Positions 1 to 7,360 of a stretch of DNA of 23,327 nt are shown here, piece by piece. Made by a program: the position numbers and the translations under genes. Location of the stretch: assembly GCA_030598885.1 (NCBI GenBank), contig JAUVOZ010000008.1, positions 1 through 23,327 on the forward strand, written 5' to 3'. Origin of the DNA: Anaerolineae bacterium. GTDB lineage: Bacteria; Chloroflexota; Anaerolineae; Anaerolineales; E44-bin32. How positions within the stretch are numbered: the first letter of the stretch is position 1; each line of letters starts with the position of its first letter. Under the pieces are notes generated by a model that did no database searches, was not told where the DNA came from, and worked only from the letters and a program-made list of their open reading frames with translations.

Positions 1-954
1 AACCACGCCGAGCAGGACCACTCAGGCGCGCTCCCGCAGATTCTTGAGAGATACCCCGAGGCGAAGGTCGTCTCCACACCCAAGTGCAAAGGGATGCTCG
101 TAGATCTGCTACTGGCACCGGAAGACCGCTTTCTCACGGTGGACGATGGCGCGACGTTATCGCTGGGTAACAGAACGCTCGAGTTCATCCACGCGCCGTG
201 GGTTCACTGGCCCGAGACAATGCTAACCTACTTGCGGGAGGATACAATCCTCTTCCCCTGCGACTTTTTCGGCTCCCACATGGCCACCACCGACTTGTAC
301 GTCACCGACGAAGGGCGGGTTTATGAGGCGGCCAAGCGTTACTATGCAGAGATCATGATGCCGTTCCGCAAGATCATCCAGAAGAATCTGGAAAAAGTCC
401 GACGGTACGAGATCTCCCTCATCGCCCCCAGCCACGGCCCGATGTACGGACGGCCAGAGTTCATCCTGGAGGCGTATCACGATTGGGTTTTCAGCGACCC
501 GAAGAACATCGTCGTACTCCCCTACATATCGATGCACGGCAGCACCCTTGCGATGGTAGACCACCTGGTGGATGCCCTGGTTGAAGAAGGAGTGACTGTG
601 GAACGGTTCGACCTAGCCGCCACCGACATTGGGAAACTGGCCATGGCGTTGGTGGACGCCGCTACCATCGTTATCGGATCGCCCACCGTCCTTACCGGCG
701 CACATCCGAACATCGTCTACGCGGCCTACCTGGCGAATGCCTTGCGGCCCAAGGTGAAATTCGTCTCGATCATCGGCTCATACGGCTGGGGCGGCAAGAT
801 GGTGGAGCAACTCGCGGGTTTGATCCCCAACCTGAAGGTGGAGATACTGGATCCGGTTATCGTTAAGGGTCATCCCAGTGACGAGGTTTTCGCGGCTCTG
901 AATAAGTTGGCGGCCACCATCGCGGAGAAACACAACGCACTGAATTTGCAGTAG
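1..954 (+). CDS. flavodiiron protein (A-type), 5' partial
   Basis: The frame is open from the first base, so the gene starts before the window; 317 residues are visible and about 80 are missing compared with the usual ~400. It begins inside the beta-lactamase-like domain at the diiron motif HAEQDH (H2, E4, D6, H7 of the visible part). Further expected ligands follow in HAPWVHWPE, in the Asp of FPCDFFGSH and in the His of APSHGP. A flavodoxin-like FMN domain follows, with its phosphate loop at SMHGSTLAM. Family members are cytoplasmic and reduce O2 to water (or NO to N2O) with electrons from rubredoxin. No rubredoxin or flavin reductase domain is attached at the C-terminus. The next gene is a rubredoxin-reductase-like flavoprotein, which fits an electron donor. 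O2 versus NO preference cannot be read from the sequence. Confidence 0.95.
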   Translation, partial: NHAEQDHSGALPQILERYPEAKVVSTPKCKGMLVDLLLAPEDRFLTVDDGATLSLGNRTLEFIHAPWVHWPETMLTYLREDTILFPCDFFGSHMATTDLYVTDEGRVYEAAKRYYAEIMMPFRKIIQKNLEKVRRYEISLIAPSHGPMYGRPEFILEAYHDWVFSDPKNIVVLPYISMHGSTLAMVDHLVDALVEEGVTVERFDLAATDIGKLAMALVDAATIVIGSPTVLTGAHPNIVYAAYLANALRPKVKFVSIIGSYGWGGKMVEQLAGLIPNLKVEILDPVIVKGHPSDEVFAALNKLAATIAEKHNALNLQ

Positions 955-976
955 GGGGTAAGTCAATGACTAAGAA

Positions 977-1045
977 ATGATGATCATCGAGTTAGAGGAA
1001 GTGGGCATGGCGCGGAAAGAAATCGTCGAACAGTTGAAGACGTGA
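977..1045 (+). CDS. possible 22-residue ORF or coding relic in the gap after the flavodiiron gene
   Basis: The 137-base gap between the flavodiiron gene and the flavoprotein gene holds a 22-codon ORF starting MMIIELEEVG and ending EQLKT. After its stop the same frame continues with a few plausible codons (LKSNIGFEGE) to a second stop, which looks more like a worn coding remnant than a gene. There is no convincing Shine-Dalgarno sequence next to its ATG. I do not recognise it. It may be noise. Confidence 0.18.
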   Translation: MMIIELEEVGMARKEIVEQLKT

Positions 1046-1091
1046 TTGAAGTCGAATATCGGTTTTGAAGGTGAGTGACGAAAGGAAACCA

Positions 1092-2342
1092 ATGGAACAG
1101 TATGTTATCGTAGGCAACGGCATCGCGGGCATAACGGCGGCGCAAACCATTGTACGAGCCGACCCTGCCGCCGAGGTGCATATCTTCGGCGCAGAGCCCT
1201 ATCCCTACTACCGTCGTCCTATCCTGTGGGAATTCATCGCTGGTCAGATCGAACAGGAGGCCCTGTTTTTCCGACCTACAGCATGGTACACGGAGCGCGG
1301 CATCCGCCTGCACCTTGGGGTAGGAGTCACCGCGCTCAACCCCCAGGCTCATAGTCTCACTCTAGCCGACGGCTCGAGCGCAGAATACGACCGCCTGCTG
1401 CTGGCTACAGGGTGTCGCCCCTTCATTCCCCCCTTCGAGGGCGTCGATAAAAAGGGGGTCTATACCCTTCGCACGATAGAAGACGCCATTTCTATCAAGG
1501 AGCACTCACAGGGGATTTCCACAGCGGCCATCATCGGCGGGGGACTACTGGGTATCGAGACCGCCCGGGCACTGACTTCTCTGAACCTCGATGTATCGGT
1601 GATCGAGTTCATGCCGCACTTATTGCCATTACAGTTGGACGCGGAAGGGGCCCAAGCGCTACAGTCTCTGCTTGAATCAATGGGGATGCGCATCCTGACC
1701 GGCACTGCAACTGAAGCCATCCTGGGCGATGAGCTCCCTACAGGTGTCCGAACCAAAGATGGACGTGTAGTGGACGCTGAGTTGGTCGTGATTTCTACTG
1801 GAATTCGCCCTCGTATCGAGCTGGCTCGGGAAGCTGGGATAGATTTGAACCGTGGTGTGGTTGTTGACGGACAATTGCGCACAAGTGCCACTGATGTTTA
1901 TGCCGCAGGCGACGTAGCCGAGTTCGAAGGAACAATCTATGGCATCATCCCCGCAGCTACAGATCAAGCTCAGGTTGCCTCAGCCAACATGGTCGCCAGC
2001 GGCAGCGCCACCTATAACGGCACCATACCCGCCACCACGCTTAAAATCGCCGGTATTGACCTGACCAGCCTGGGAGAAGCGACAGCCACGGGCGACGAGT
2101 TCGCCATCCTGCGCAAGGTGGACGCGGCGGGTGTCGTGTACCGGCGGCTGACGCTGCGCGACGGCAAGGTCGTCGGCGCCATCCTGCTGGGCGACACGCA
2201 GAGCGTCCGACCGGTGAAACAGTTGATTTCCACAGGACATGACGTGTCGACCTACGGCGAGCAGTTGCTGGACGAGGGTTTTGATCTGAAGGCGTTGGCG
2301 CAAGGACAACTGGTGAAAAACGTGAACCGTAAGAAATTGTAG
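1092..2342 (+). CDS. NAD(P)H:rubredoxin reductase-like FAD/NAD oxidoreductase
   Basis: A 416-residue two-dinucleotide-binding flavoprotein. It shows the FAD motif GNGIAG at 8-13, the ATG motif near 105 (LLLATGCRP), the NAD motif GGGLLG at 149-154 with an acidic residue (E171) at the end of the following strand, and the second FAD motif YAAGDVAEF at 270-278. There is no redox-active CxxC, so it belongs with rubredoxin reductases and the NirB/BenA-type group, not with thioredoxin reductases. E171 suggests NADH over NADPH (inference). I chose the ATG at 1092 because AAAGGA lies just upstream and because the FAD fold starts there; the TTG at 1065 in the same frame lacks such a site. It lies between the flavodiiron gene and a reduced rubrerythrin gene 8 bases downstream, so its likely job is to feed electrons to them, probably through a rubredoxin or the flavodoxin. 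Confidence 0.88.
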   Translation: MEQYVIVGNGIAGITAAQTIVRADPAAEVHIFGAEPYPYYRRPILWEFIAGQIEQEALFFRPTAWYTERGIRLHLGVGVTALNPQAHSLTLADGSSAEYDRLLLATGCRPFIPPFEGVDKKGVYTLRTIEDAISIKEHSQGISTAAIIGGGLLGIETARALTSLNLDVSVIEFMPHLLPLQLDAEGAQALQSLLESMGMRILTGTATEAILGDELPTGVRTKDGRVVDAELVVISTGIRPRIELAREAGIDLNRGVVVDGQLRTSATDVYAAGDVAEFEGTIYGIIPAATDQAQVASANMVASGSATYNGTIPATTLKIAGIDLTSLGEATATGDEFAILRKVDAAGVVYRRLTLRDGKVVGAILLGDTQSVRPVKQLISTGHDVSTYGEQLLDEGFDLKALAQGQLVKNVNRKKL

Positions 2343-2350
2343 GTAAATTG

Positions 2351-2602
2351 ATGCACAAGATGCCTCAAGCCAACCTGAAAGCGGCTTTCGCCGGCGAAAG
2401 CCAGGCGCATATGAAATACCTGATCATTGCCGACAAGGTAGAGAGGGAGGGGTTCTTCAACGTGGCGCGGCTATTCAAGGCTATCGCTTACGCCAAGCAG
2501 GTGCACGCCACCAACCACTTCAAGGTATTGAAGAGCCGGGGCAAGACGGCGGACAAGTGCCCGCTTTGCGGGGCGAAGAAAGAAAAGTTCGTTACTTTCT
2601 GA
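2351..2602 (+). CDS. internally deleted rubrerythrin (83 residues)
   Basis: Residues 1-60 align without gaps to the first two helices of the full rubrerythrin at 3234-3737, including AGESQAH (E16) and VHATNH (H52). The sequence then jumps to the last part of the rubredoxin domain (DKCPLCG, C70 and C73, final residue F83). About 84 residues are missing: the second helix pair with its iron ligands and the first CxxC of rubredoxin. The ligand equivalent to E49 of the full protein is Lys (AKQVH instead of AERVH). It therefore cannot form a normal diiron or rubredoxin site as a monomer. The frame is intact and it sits 8 bases after the flavoprotein gene and 14 before the flavodoxin gene, so it may still be translated. 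The ATG at 2351 matches the family start; a TTG at 2348 is less likely. It could be a relic or a working mini-protein. Confidence 0.65.
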   Translation: MHKMPQANLKAAFAGESQAHMKYLIIADKVEREGFFNVARLFKAIAYAKQVHATNHFKVLKSRGKTADKCPLCGAKKEKFVTF

Positions 2603-2616
2603 GAGGAGGCACACCT

Positions 2617-3066
2617 ATGCCAAAAACGCTTATTCTTTACGATACCCGCACAGGCAACACCGACCGCATGGCCCGCGCCGTGGCCGAAGGGGCCAAGTCG
2701 GTGGACGGGGTGGAGGTCGTCCTCAAGCGGGTCGCGGAGGGCAGCGGAGAACTGGCCGACGCCGATGGTATCATCCTGGGCTCGCCAACCCACAATGCCA
2801 AACCCAGCCGGACTATGACGGGGTTATTGGCCAATTTGAGCGAGGTCCCGTTGAAAGGCAGGGTGGGCGGTGCTTTCGGCTCCTACGGCTGGAGTGGCGA
2901 AGCACCGGAGATCATAGCGCAGGCCTTGAGAGGTCAAGGCGTGCGCGTGCTAGGGGAGGCGGTGCGGGCGAAGAGATCGCCGGGCGCGAACGATCTGACC
3001 AGGTGCAAGGACCTTGGCCGCACTGTGGCGGAGAGCGTCGCCACGATAGGGGAGCAAACGGCGTAG
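2617..3066 (+). CDS. flavodoxin / flavodoxin-like FMN protein
   Basis: A 149-residue single-domain protein with the flavodoxin FMN phosphate loop TRTGNT at 10-15, the second loop at GSPTHN and the third at GSYGWSGEA. The GSYGWSG signature is also typical of the flavodoxin part of flavodiiron proteins. The ATG at 2617 is set by a strong GGAGG seven bases upstream; the frame extends upstream to 2557 but this overlaps the preceding gene and lacks such a site. Likely a cytoplasmic one-electron carrier working with the adjacent reductase and flavodiiron protein (inference from context). It might instead be a free flavodoxin domain derived from a flavodiiron protein. Confidence 0.88.
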   Translation: MPKTLILYDTRTGNTDRMARAVAEGAKSVDGVEVVLKRVAEGSGELADADGIILGSPTHNAKPSRTMTGLLANLSEVPLKGRVGGAFGSYGWSGEAPEIIAQALRGQGVRVLGEAVRAKRSPGANDLTRCKDLGRTVAESVATIGEQTA

Positions 3067-3073
3067 CGCGAAC

Positions 3074-3155
3074 GGGCACGCTGCATGCTCTAGCCCTTTA
3101 CAATATTCATGGGCTGCGGGAGAGCAGTAAAGATATCGATGTAAACCAAAATTGA
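3074..3155 (+). pseudogene. 3' relic of a superoxide reductase gene
   Basis: Bases 3074-3127 match the 3' part of the intact superoxide reductase gene (from 8903) at 51 of 54 positions by eye. The same reading frame codes GTLHALALYNIHGLRESS, against GTLHALALCNIHGLWESS in the intact protein, and stops at 3153-3155. Similarity ends abruptly eight bases after the stop codon of the flavodoxin gene, so the 5' two thirds is gone. The iron-ligand Cys of the CNIHG motif is Tyr here (TGC to TAC). This is a truncated duplicate, not a gene. Confidence 0.85.
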
Positions 3156-3200
3156 GTTACATATACGCGCCACCAATGCAAGCCAAACACGTTACGTATC

Positions 3201-3214
3201 ATGATAAAAATCAT
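3201..3214 (+). promoter_or_regulatory. short perfect inverted repeat upstream of rubrerythrin
   Basis: ATGAT-AAAA-ATCAT is a perfect 5-base dyad with a 4-base centre, 19 bases upstream of the rubrerythrin start. AT-rich dyads of this kind are used by PerR/Fur-type regulators, but it does not match their longer consensus well. It also contains an in-frame ATG that I did not choose as the start. Operator role is a guess. Confidence 0.25.
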
Positions 3215-3233
3215 CAACGAAAGGAATATATCC

Positions 3234-3737
3234 ATGCGTGAGATGACTAAAGCCAACTTAGAAGCAGCTTTTGCCGGCGAAAGCCAGGCTCATATGAAAT
3301 ACGCCATTTTTGCCGATAAAGCAGAAAAGGAAGGCTACCCCGAAGTAGCGCGGCTGTTCCGGGCTATCTCTTATGCCGAGCGAGTTCACGCCACCAACCA
3401 CCTGCGTGAGTTGGGGGGCATCGGTGACACCGCCGCCAACCTTGAAGTAGCTTATGGCGGTGAACACTATGAGAACACCGAAATGTACCCAGCATTTGAC
3501 GCGGTAGCCAAGCTTCAGGAAGAAAAGGGGGCGATCCGCAGCTTTTACTATGCCCTAGAAGCTGAGAAGATCCATGAGGTCATGTACACCGAAGCCAGAG
3601 ACTCGATAATTGCCGGTGATGACATCGAATCTGCTCCGGTATTTATCTGCCCTGTCTGCGGGCATACGGCAATCGGTGAAGCACCGGATAAGTGCCCTGT
3701 CTGCGGTTTACCCAAGGACAAGTATCACCAATTCTAG
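3234..3737 (+). CDS. rbr: rubrerythrin
   Basis: A full-length 167-residue rubrerythrin: a four-helix ferritin-like diiron domain followed by a rubredoxin-like iron domain. Ligand positions visible are E16 (AGESQAH), E49 and H52 (AERVH), E80 and E83 (ENTEMY), and E111 and H114 (AEKIH). The rubredoxin part has CPVCG at 139-143 and CPVCG at 154-158. Rubrerythrins reduce hydrogen peroxide to water in the cytoplasm with electrons passed through rubredoxin. The start at 3234 is supported by AAGGA eight bases upstream and by matching the family start; the ATG at 3201 would add 11 residues with no ribosome site. It follows a gap of 167 bases that contains the superoxide reductase relic, so it may have its own promoter. 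It is about as close to the mini-rubrerythrin as a paralog with many substitutions, not a recent copy. Confidence 0.96.
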   Translation: MREMTKANLEAAFAGESQAHMKYAIFADKAEKEGYPEVARLFRAISYAERVHATNHLRELGGIGDTAANLEVAYGGEHYENTEMYPAFDAVAKLQEEKGAIRSFYYALEAEKIHEVMYTEARDSIIAGDDIESAPVFICPVCGHTAIGEAPDKCPVCGLPKDKYHQF

Positions 3738-4032
3738 TTGGTTATGGACTGGGTCGTGTAAGAACAGCTCATTAAATTCTGTAAAGAAACCGGGGAGTGA
3801 AGCGCAGGACCAAACCTGAAGGATTTTTCCCCGAACGAAAGCCGTTATCAGAAGTAAGATCTACGCCCAGGCTAATCTAACCATTTATTAATATTAATGT
3901 AGTATAAATAGATTATATGGATAAACTGGCGTAACTATCCCCATGGGGATGACGGTTATGGCACTAAGTTTACCGATCTTATCTAAGCTGGAATGATCCC
4001 CTAACCAGTTACCCGAGGCAAAATAAATAAAC
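3738..4032. other. 295-base gap, AT-rich, with two palindromes
   Basis: No intact gene is seen. A trace of coding-like sequence runs from about 3757 to 3849 (EQLIKFCKETGE, a stop, then SAGPNLKDFSPNESRYQK) and may be a decayed gene end; I cannot name it. The right half is AT-rich and holds a perfect 12-base palindrome at 3887-3898, a TATAAA at 3903-3908 and the GC-rich palindrome at 3937-3950. It probably carries the promoter of the next gene. Confidence 0.4.
3937..3950. promoter_or_regulatory. perfect 14-base palindrome upstream of yyaL
   Basis: ATCCCCATGGGGAT is a perfect palindrome 82 bases before the yyaL start. Outside it GTAAC and GTTAT form a weaker outer pair at unequal spacing. A dimeric regulator site is the simplest reading; it has no T-run and is too compact for a terminator hairpin. 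Confidence 0.35.
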
Positions 4033-6057
4033 ATGCTAAATCGGCTGTCGCAAGAAACCAGTCCCTACCTGCTCCAGCACGCAGACAACCCCGTTGACTG
4101 GTACCCCTGGGGTGAGGTGGCACTGCGAAAAGCCAAGTCTCAAAACAAACCGGTCTTTCTCAGCATCGGTTACTCCGCCTGTCATTGGTGTCATGTGATG
4201 GCACACGAATCCTTTGAGGACGATAAGGTAGCGGCAATCCTGAATAAGCACTTCATCAACATCAAGGTAGACCGTGAGGAGCGACCAGACCTGGATCGGA
4301 TTTATATGAACGCCGTGCAAACGATGACCGGCAGCGGTGGTTGGCCAATGTCGGTGTTCCTCACACCCGATGGGCACCCATTCTACGGCGGCACTTATTT
4401 CCCGCCGACGCCGCGTTTCGGAATACCCGCATTCACAGATGTACTGTTGGCCGTGGCCGAAGCCTGGCAGAATCGTCGCCAGCAAATCATCGAAAGCAGC
4501 AACCGCCTGACCACAACTATCGAATTACAGAGCGAGATTGGTGAAAGACAAGCCGAATCCTTAAACACTGCCACACTGACATCTGCTTTCCAGACCCTAC
4601 TGCAACACTTCGACCACAAACAAGGTGGGTGGGGTGAAGGACCCAGATTCCCCCAACCAATGGCTCTCGAATTCCTGCTTCGCTATCATCACACCACCGG
4701 CGACGCCCGGTCCCGGCACATGGTGACCATGGCTCTAGAGGCGATGGCCCGTGGAGGAATATACGATCAATTAGGAGGCGGATTCCATCGCTACTCTATT
4801 GACGGTCTCTGGTTGGTACCCCATTTTGAAAAGATGCTATATGACAACGCTCTGTTAGCACGCGTCTACCTGCACGCTTGGCAGGTAACCGGTGATGCGT
4901 TTTTCCGGACTATCACGGAAGAAATCCTTGATTACGTCATACGAGAGATGACAGATCCGGGAGGTGGATTTTACTCCACACAGGATGCTGATAGTGAGGG
5001 CAAGGAGGGCAAGTTCTATCTCTGGACAGCGCCTGAAATCCGTAGCTTGTTAGGCGTAAAAGCGAAGGCTTTTATGGCTGCGTATGGGGTCACGGAGGAG
5101 GGCAACACTTCGACGGACCAAACTCACGGCTTTGGAGATCTGAACATTCTAAAGCTTGTCTGCGGACCTGACCAACGCACAGAATTATCCGAGGCCCGTC
5201 GTAAGTTGTTAATAGCTCGTCAACCGCGAGTGCACCCAGGGCGCGACGAGAAGATCCTGACCTCCTGGAACGGATTGATGCTGGCAGCTTTTTCCGAAGC
5301 AGCGCGGGTGCTGAACCGTGATGACTATCGTCAAGTTGCTGAACACAACGCTGATTTTCTCCTGCGCGAACTCCAAAAATCTAACGGCCGCCTATGGCAC
5401 TCATGGAAAGCAGGGAAAGCCAAACTCAACGGATACCTAGAAGATTACACTCACCTCATTGAGGGCTTGCTCGAACTTTATCAAGTCACTTTTCATCCGC
5501 GTTGGTTCCTAGCCGCCCGGGATCTGGCAGAAGAAATGATAGGACATTTTGGGGCTCCTGAAGGTGGTTTTTTCGACACTAGCGATGACCACGAGAAATT
5601 GATCACCCGACCCAGGGACTTACAGGACAATGCTATTCCCTCTGGTAATGCCATGGCTGCATTTGTATTACTGCGGTTGGCTGGGCTGGCAAGTGAACCA
5701 CATTATGCTGAGTTGGCTCACCGGAGTCTGAGCCAAATACAGCCGCTGTTGGCACAACGTCCACTTGCATTTTCTCAATGGCTAATAGCATTGGAGTATG
5801 CTCTCGCCTCCTCACGCGAGGTCGCTATCGTGGGCGATCCCAACGCGGCCGACACCGGCGCCCTGCTGGACGTCTGTACCTCGGGCTACCGTCCTCATCA
5901 GATCGTGGCACTCAGTAACCCTGGCAAGGAAACACCCATCGTTCCGCTGTTGCGGGATCGTGACCAGATCGCCAACCACGCTACCGCGTACGTTTGCGTC
6001 GATTTCACCTGTCGTCCTCCAGTCATCCAACCGGAGGAGTTAGAGGCGTTGCTGTGA
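4033..6057 (+). CDS. yyaL: YyaL/SSP411 family protein (DUF255 thioredoxin-like + alpha/alpha barrel)
   Basis: A 674-residue cytoplasmic protein of the YyaL/spermatogenesis-associated protein 20 family. The N-terminal DUF255 thioredoxin-like domain shows the family opening (NRLSQETSPYLLQHADNPVD) and the CHWC redox motif at 50-53, followed by HESFED and the FLTPDGHPFYGGTYFPP region. From about residue 190 it becomes an alpha/alpha-barrel fold like N-acylglucosamine epimerases and glycosidases (GGIYDQLGGGFHRYS, PHFEKMLYDNALL). The length is normal. The biochemical role of the family is not established; redox control or sugar chemistry are both proposed. The start has only a weak GAGG about 14 bases upstream, but it matches the conserved N-terminus. 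It is preceded by a long gap with palindromes and followed after 64 bases by the DUF438 gene. Confidence 0.92.
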   Translation: MLNRLSQETSPYLLQHADNPVDWYPWGEVALRKAKSQNKPVFLSIGYSACHWCHVMAHESFEDDKVAAILNKHFINIKVDREERPDLDRIYMNAVQTMTGSGGWPMSVFLTPDGHPFYGGTYFPPTPRFGIPAFTDVLLAVAEAWQNRRQQIIESSNRLTTTIELQSEIGERQAESLNTATLTSAFQTLLQHFDHKQGGWGEGPRFPQPMALEFLLRYHHTTGDARSRHMVTMALEAMARGGIYDQLGGGFHRYSIDGLWLVPHFEKMLYDNALLARVYLHAWQVTGDAFFRTITEEILDYVIREMTDPGGGFYSTQDADSEGKEGKFYLWTAPEIRSLLGVKAKAFMAAYGVTEEGNTSTDQTHGFGDLNILKLVCGPDQRTELSEARRKLLIARQPRVHPGRDEKILTSWNGLMLAAFSEAARVLNRDDYRQVAEHNADFLLRELQKSNGRLWHSWKAGKAKLNGYLEDYTHLIEGLLELYQVTFHPRWFLAARDLAEEMIGHFGAPEGGFFDTSDDHEKLITRPRDLQDNAIPSGNAMAAFVLLRLAGLASEPHYAELAHRSLSQIQPLLAQRPLAFSQWLIALEYALASSREVAIVGDPNAADTGALLDVCTSGYRPHQIVALSNPGKETPIVPLLRDRDQIANHATAYVCVDFTCRPPVIQPEELEALL

Positions 6058-6121
6058 TTTAGCTCACCGAGTTAGATGAATAACATAATACAATATTCTA
6101 AAACATCCTTGGAGAAGACCA

Positions 6122-7345
6122 ATGCATAAAAATACAAGCCCAAACAGAAAAGAGATCCTAAAGGAACTAATAAAGAGCCTACATAAAGGTGACGACCCGG
6201 AGGCAGTGAAAGATAAGTTCAAGAAAATGCTTGAGGGCGCCTCCTCTGTCGAGATAGCCATGGCGGAAGAGGAATTAATAAACGAAGGGATGCCAAGGGA
6301 AGAGATCCACCAGCTTTGTGAAGTCCACCTGGCTGTCTTTAGAGAGTCCTTAGAGAGAGAAAAACCTATAGCACCCAAAGGCCACCCAATCCACATCCTC
6401 ATGGAAGAGCATCAAATAATCCTCCAATTTGCCTCTGAACTGAAAGACATTGTAAAAAAATTACGGGATGCAAGTGGTATTGATTCTGAAAGTCTAGAGC
6501 AGCTTAAACACATTACGGAGCATTTCAAAGAGTCGGAAAGTCATTATGTGAGGGAGGAGAACGTTCTCTTTCCTTACCTCGAGAAACATGGTGTCAAGCA
6601 GCCCCCGGCGATTATGTGGATGGAGCATAACCAGATAAGAGAAGTGAAAAAGAGTCTCTATAAGCTCGTGGATGAGCACGAGAGTTTGGATTTCAAAAAC
6701 TTTACTCAACAGCTAGAGGAAGTGGCATTCTCTTTGGCCGAACTACTCATGAACCACTTCCCCAAAGAGAACAGCATCCTGTTTCCTACTTCCCTCAAGA
6801 TTTTTACCGAGGAAGAATGGAAGGAAATAAGACAGCAGTTCGACGAGTTGGGTTATTGTCGCTTCACCCCTGAAGGGGCGAGGATACAAAGCGAAGAGAT
6901 CGAGGCACCAGCTTTTGAACCCGAGGTGAAAGGTAAAATTGCTTTTGAGACGGGAGCACTAACGCGGGAAGAACTCGAGCGTATCCTCGACACTCTGCCG
7001 GTGGACATCACCTTCGTTGATGATGAAGACAAGGTAAGATATTTTAATCAAAGCGAGGAAAGAATCTTTCCGCGCACAAAAGCCGTCATCGGCAGATCAG
7101 TCCAATTGTGTCATCCTCAAAAAAGTATCCACATCGTCAACAAAATTGTAGAGGATTTTCGCAACGGGCGCCGCGATGTGGCCGCGTTCTGGATTGATCT
7201 CATGGGAAAGTTCGTCCATATCCGCTACTTCCCCGTCAAAGATAAAGACGGGAAGTACCTGGGCACACTGGAAGTAACACAGAACATCACAGATATTAAA
7301 GAGCTTAAAGGACAAAAGAGGTTGCTGGACGACGAAAGTGTATAG
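6122..7345 (+). CDS. DUF438-hemerythrin-PAS protein
   Basis: A 407-residue soluble protein with three parts: an N-terminal helical DUF438 domain (about 8-75), a hemerythrin domain (about 88-230) and a C-terminal PAS domain (about 283-400). Possible diiron ligands in the hemerythrin part are H91, H97, H134, H141/E145, H169, H212 and E216. The PAS part carries LCHPQKS at 329-335, FWIDL and a C-terminal GQKRLL. Proteins of this layout are found in anaerobes and are thought to sense O2 or NO or hold iron, but the function is not settled. No output domain is present, so it would act by binding a partner. GGAGA upstream supports the start. The nitroreductase gene follows after 15 bases, so the two are likely co-transcribed. 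A stand-alone PAS paralog is at 15929. Confidence 0.9.
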   Translation: MHKNTSPNRKEILKELIKSLHKGDDPEAVKDKFKKMLEGASSVEIAMAEEELINEGMPREEIHQLCEVHLAVFRESLEREKPIAPKGHPIHILMEEHQIILQFASELKDIVKKLRDASGIDSESLEQLKHITEHFKESESHYVREENVLFPYLEKHGVKQPPAIMWMEHNQIREVKKSLYKLVDEHESLDFKNFTQQLEEVAFSLAELLMNHFPKENSILFPTSLKIFTEEEWKEIRQQFDELGYCRFTPEGARIQSEEIEAPAFEPEVKGKIAFETGALTREELERILDTLPVDITFVDDEDKVRYFNQSEERIFPRTKAVIGRSVQLCHPQKSIHIVNKIVEDFRNGRRDVAAFWIDLMGKFVHIRYFPVKDKDGKYLGTLEVTQNITDIKELKGQKRLLDDESV

Positions 7346-7360
7346 AAGGGGACAAATCAA

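Noticed and set aside
223..564. 113-codon ORF on the - strand inside the flavodiiron gene
   Set aside because: Lies wholly opposite a well-supported gene, has no recognisable domain or ribosome site, and reflects codon bias of the real frame.
1980..2358. Several - strand ORFs at the end of the flavoprotein gene
   Set aside because: High-GC shadow frames without protein-like features.
2557..2616. Longer flavodoxin beginning inside the mini-rubrerythrin gene
   Set aside because: The extension is the shadow of the preceding gene; GGAGG and the flavodoxin fold both place the start at 2617.
3201..3233. Upstream ATG at 3201 as rubrerythrin start
   Set aside because: It has no ribosome site and adds 11 residues not expected in the family, whereas 3234 has AAGGA at good spacing.
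3791..3833. CGGGGA/TCCCCG pair with an internal T-run as a terminator
   Set aside because: The stem is only six pairs and the loop is 31 bases; the T-run is before the second arm, not after it.
4036..4485. 149-codon ORF on the - strand opposite yyaL
   Set aside because: Overlaps the conserved thioredoxin-like domain of yyaL; composition is a mirror of that frame.
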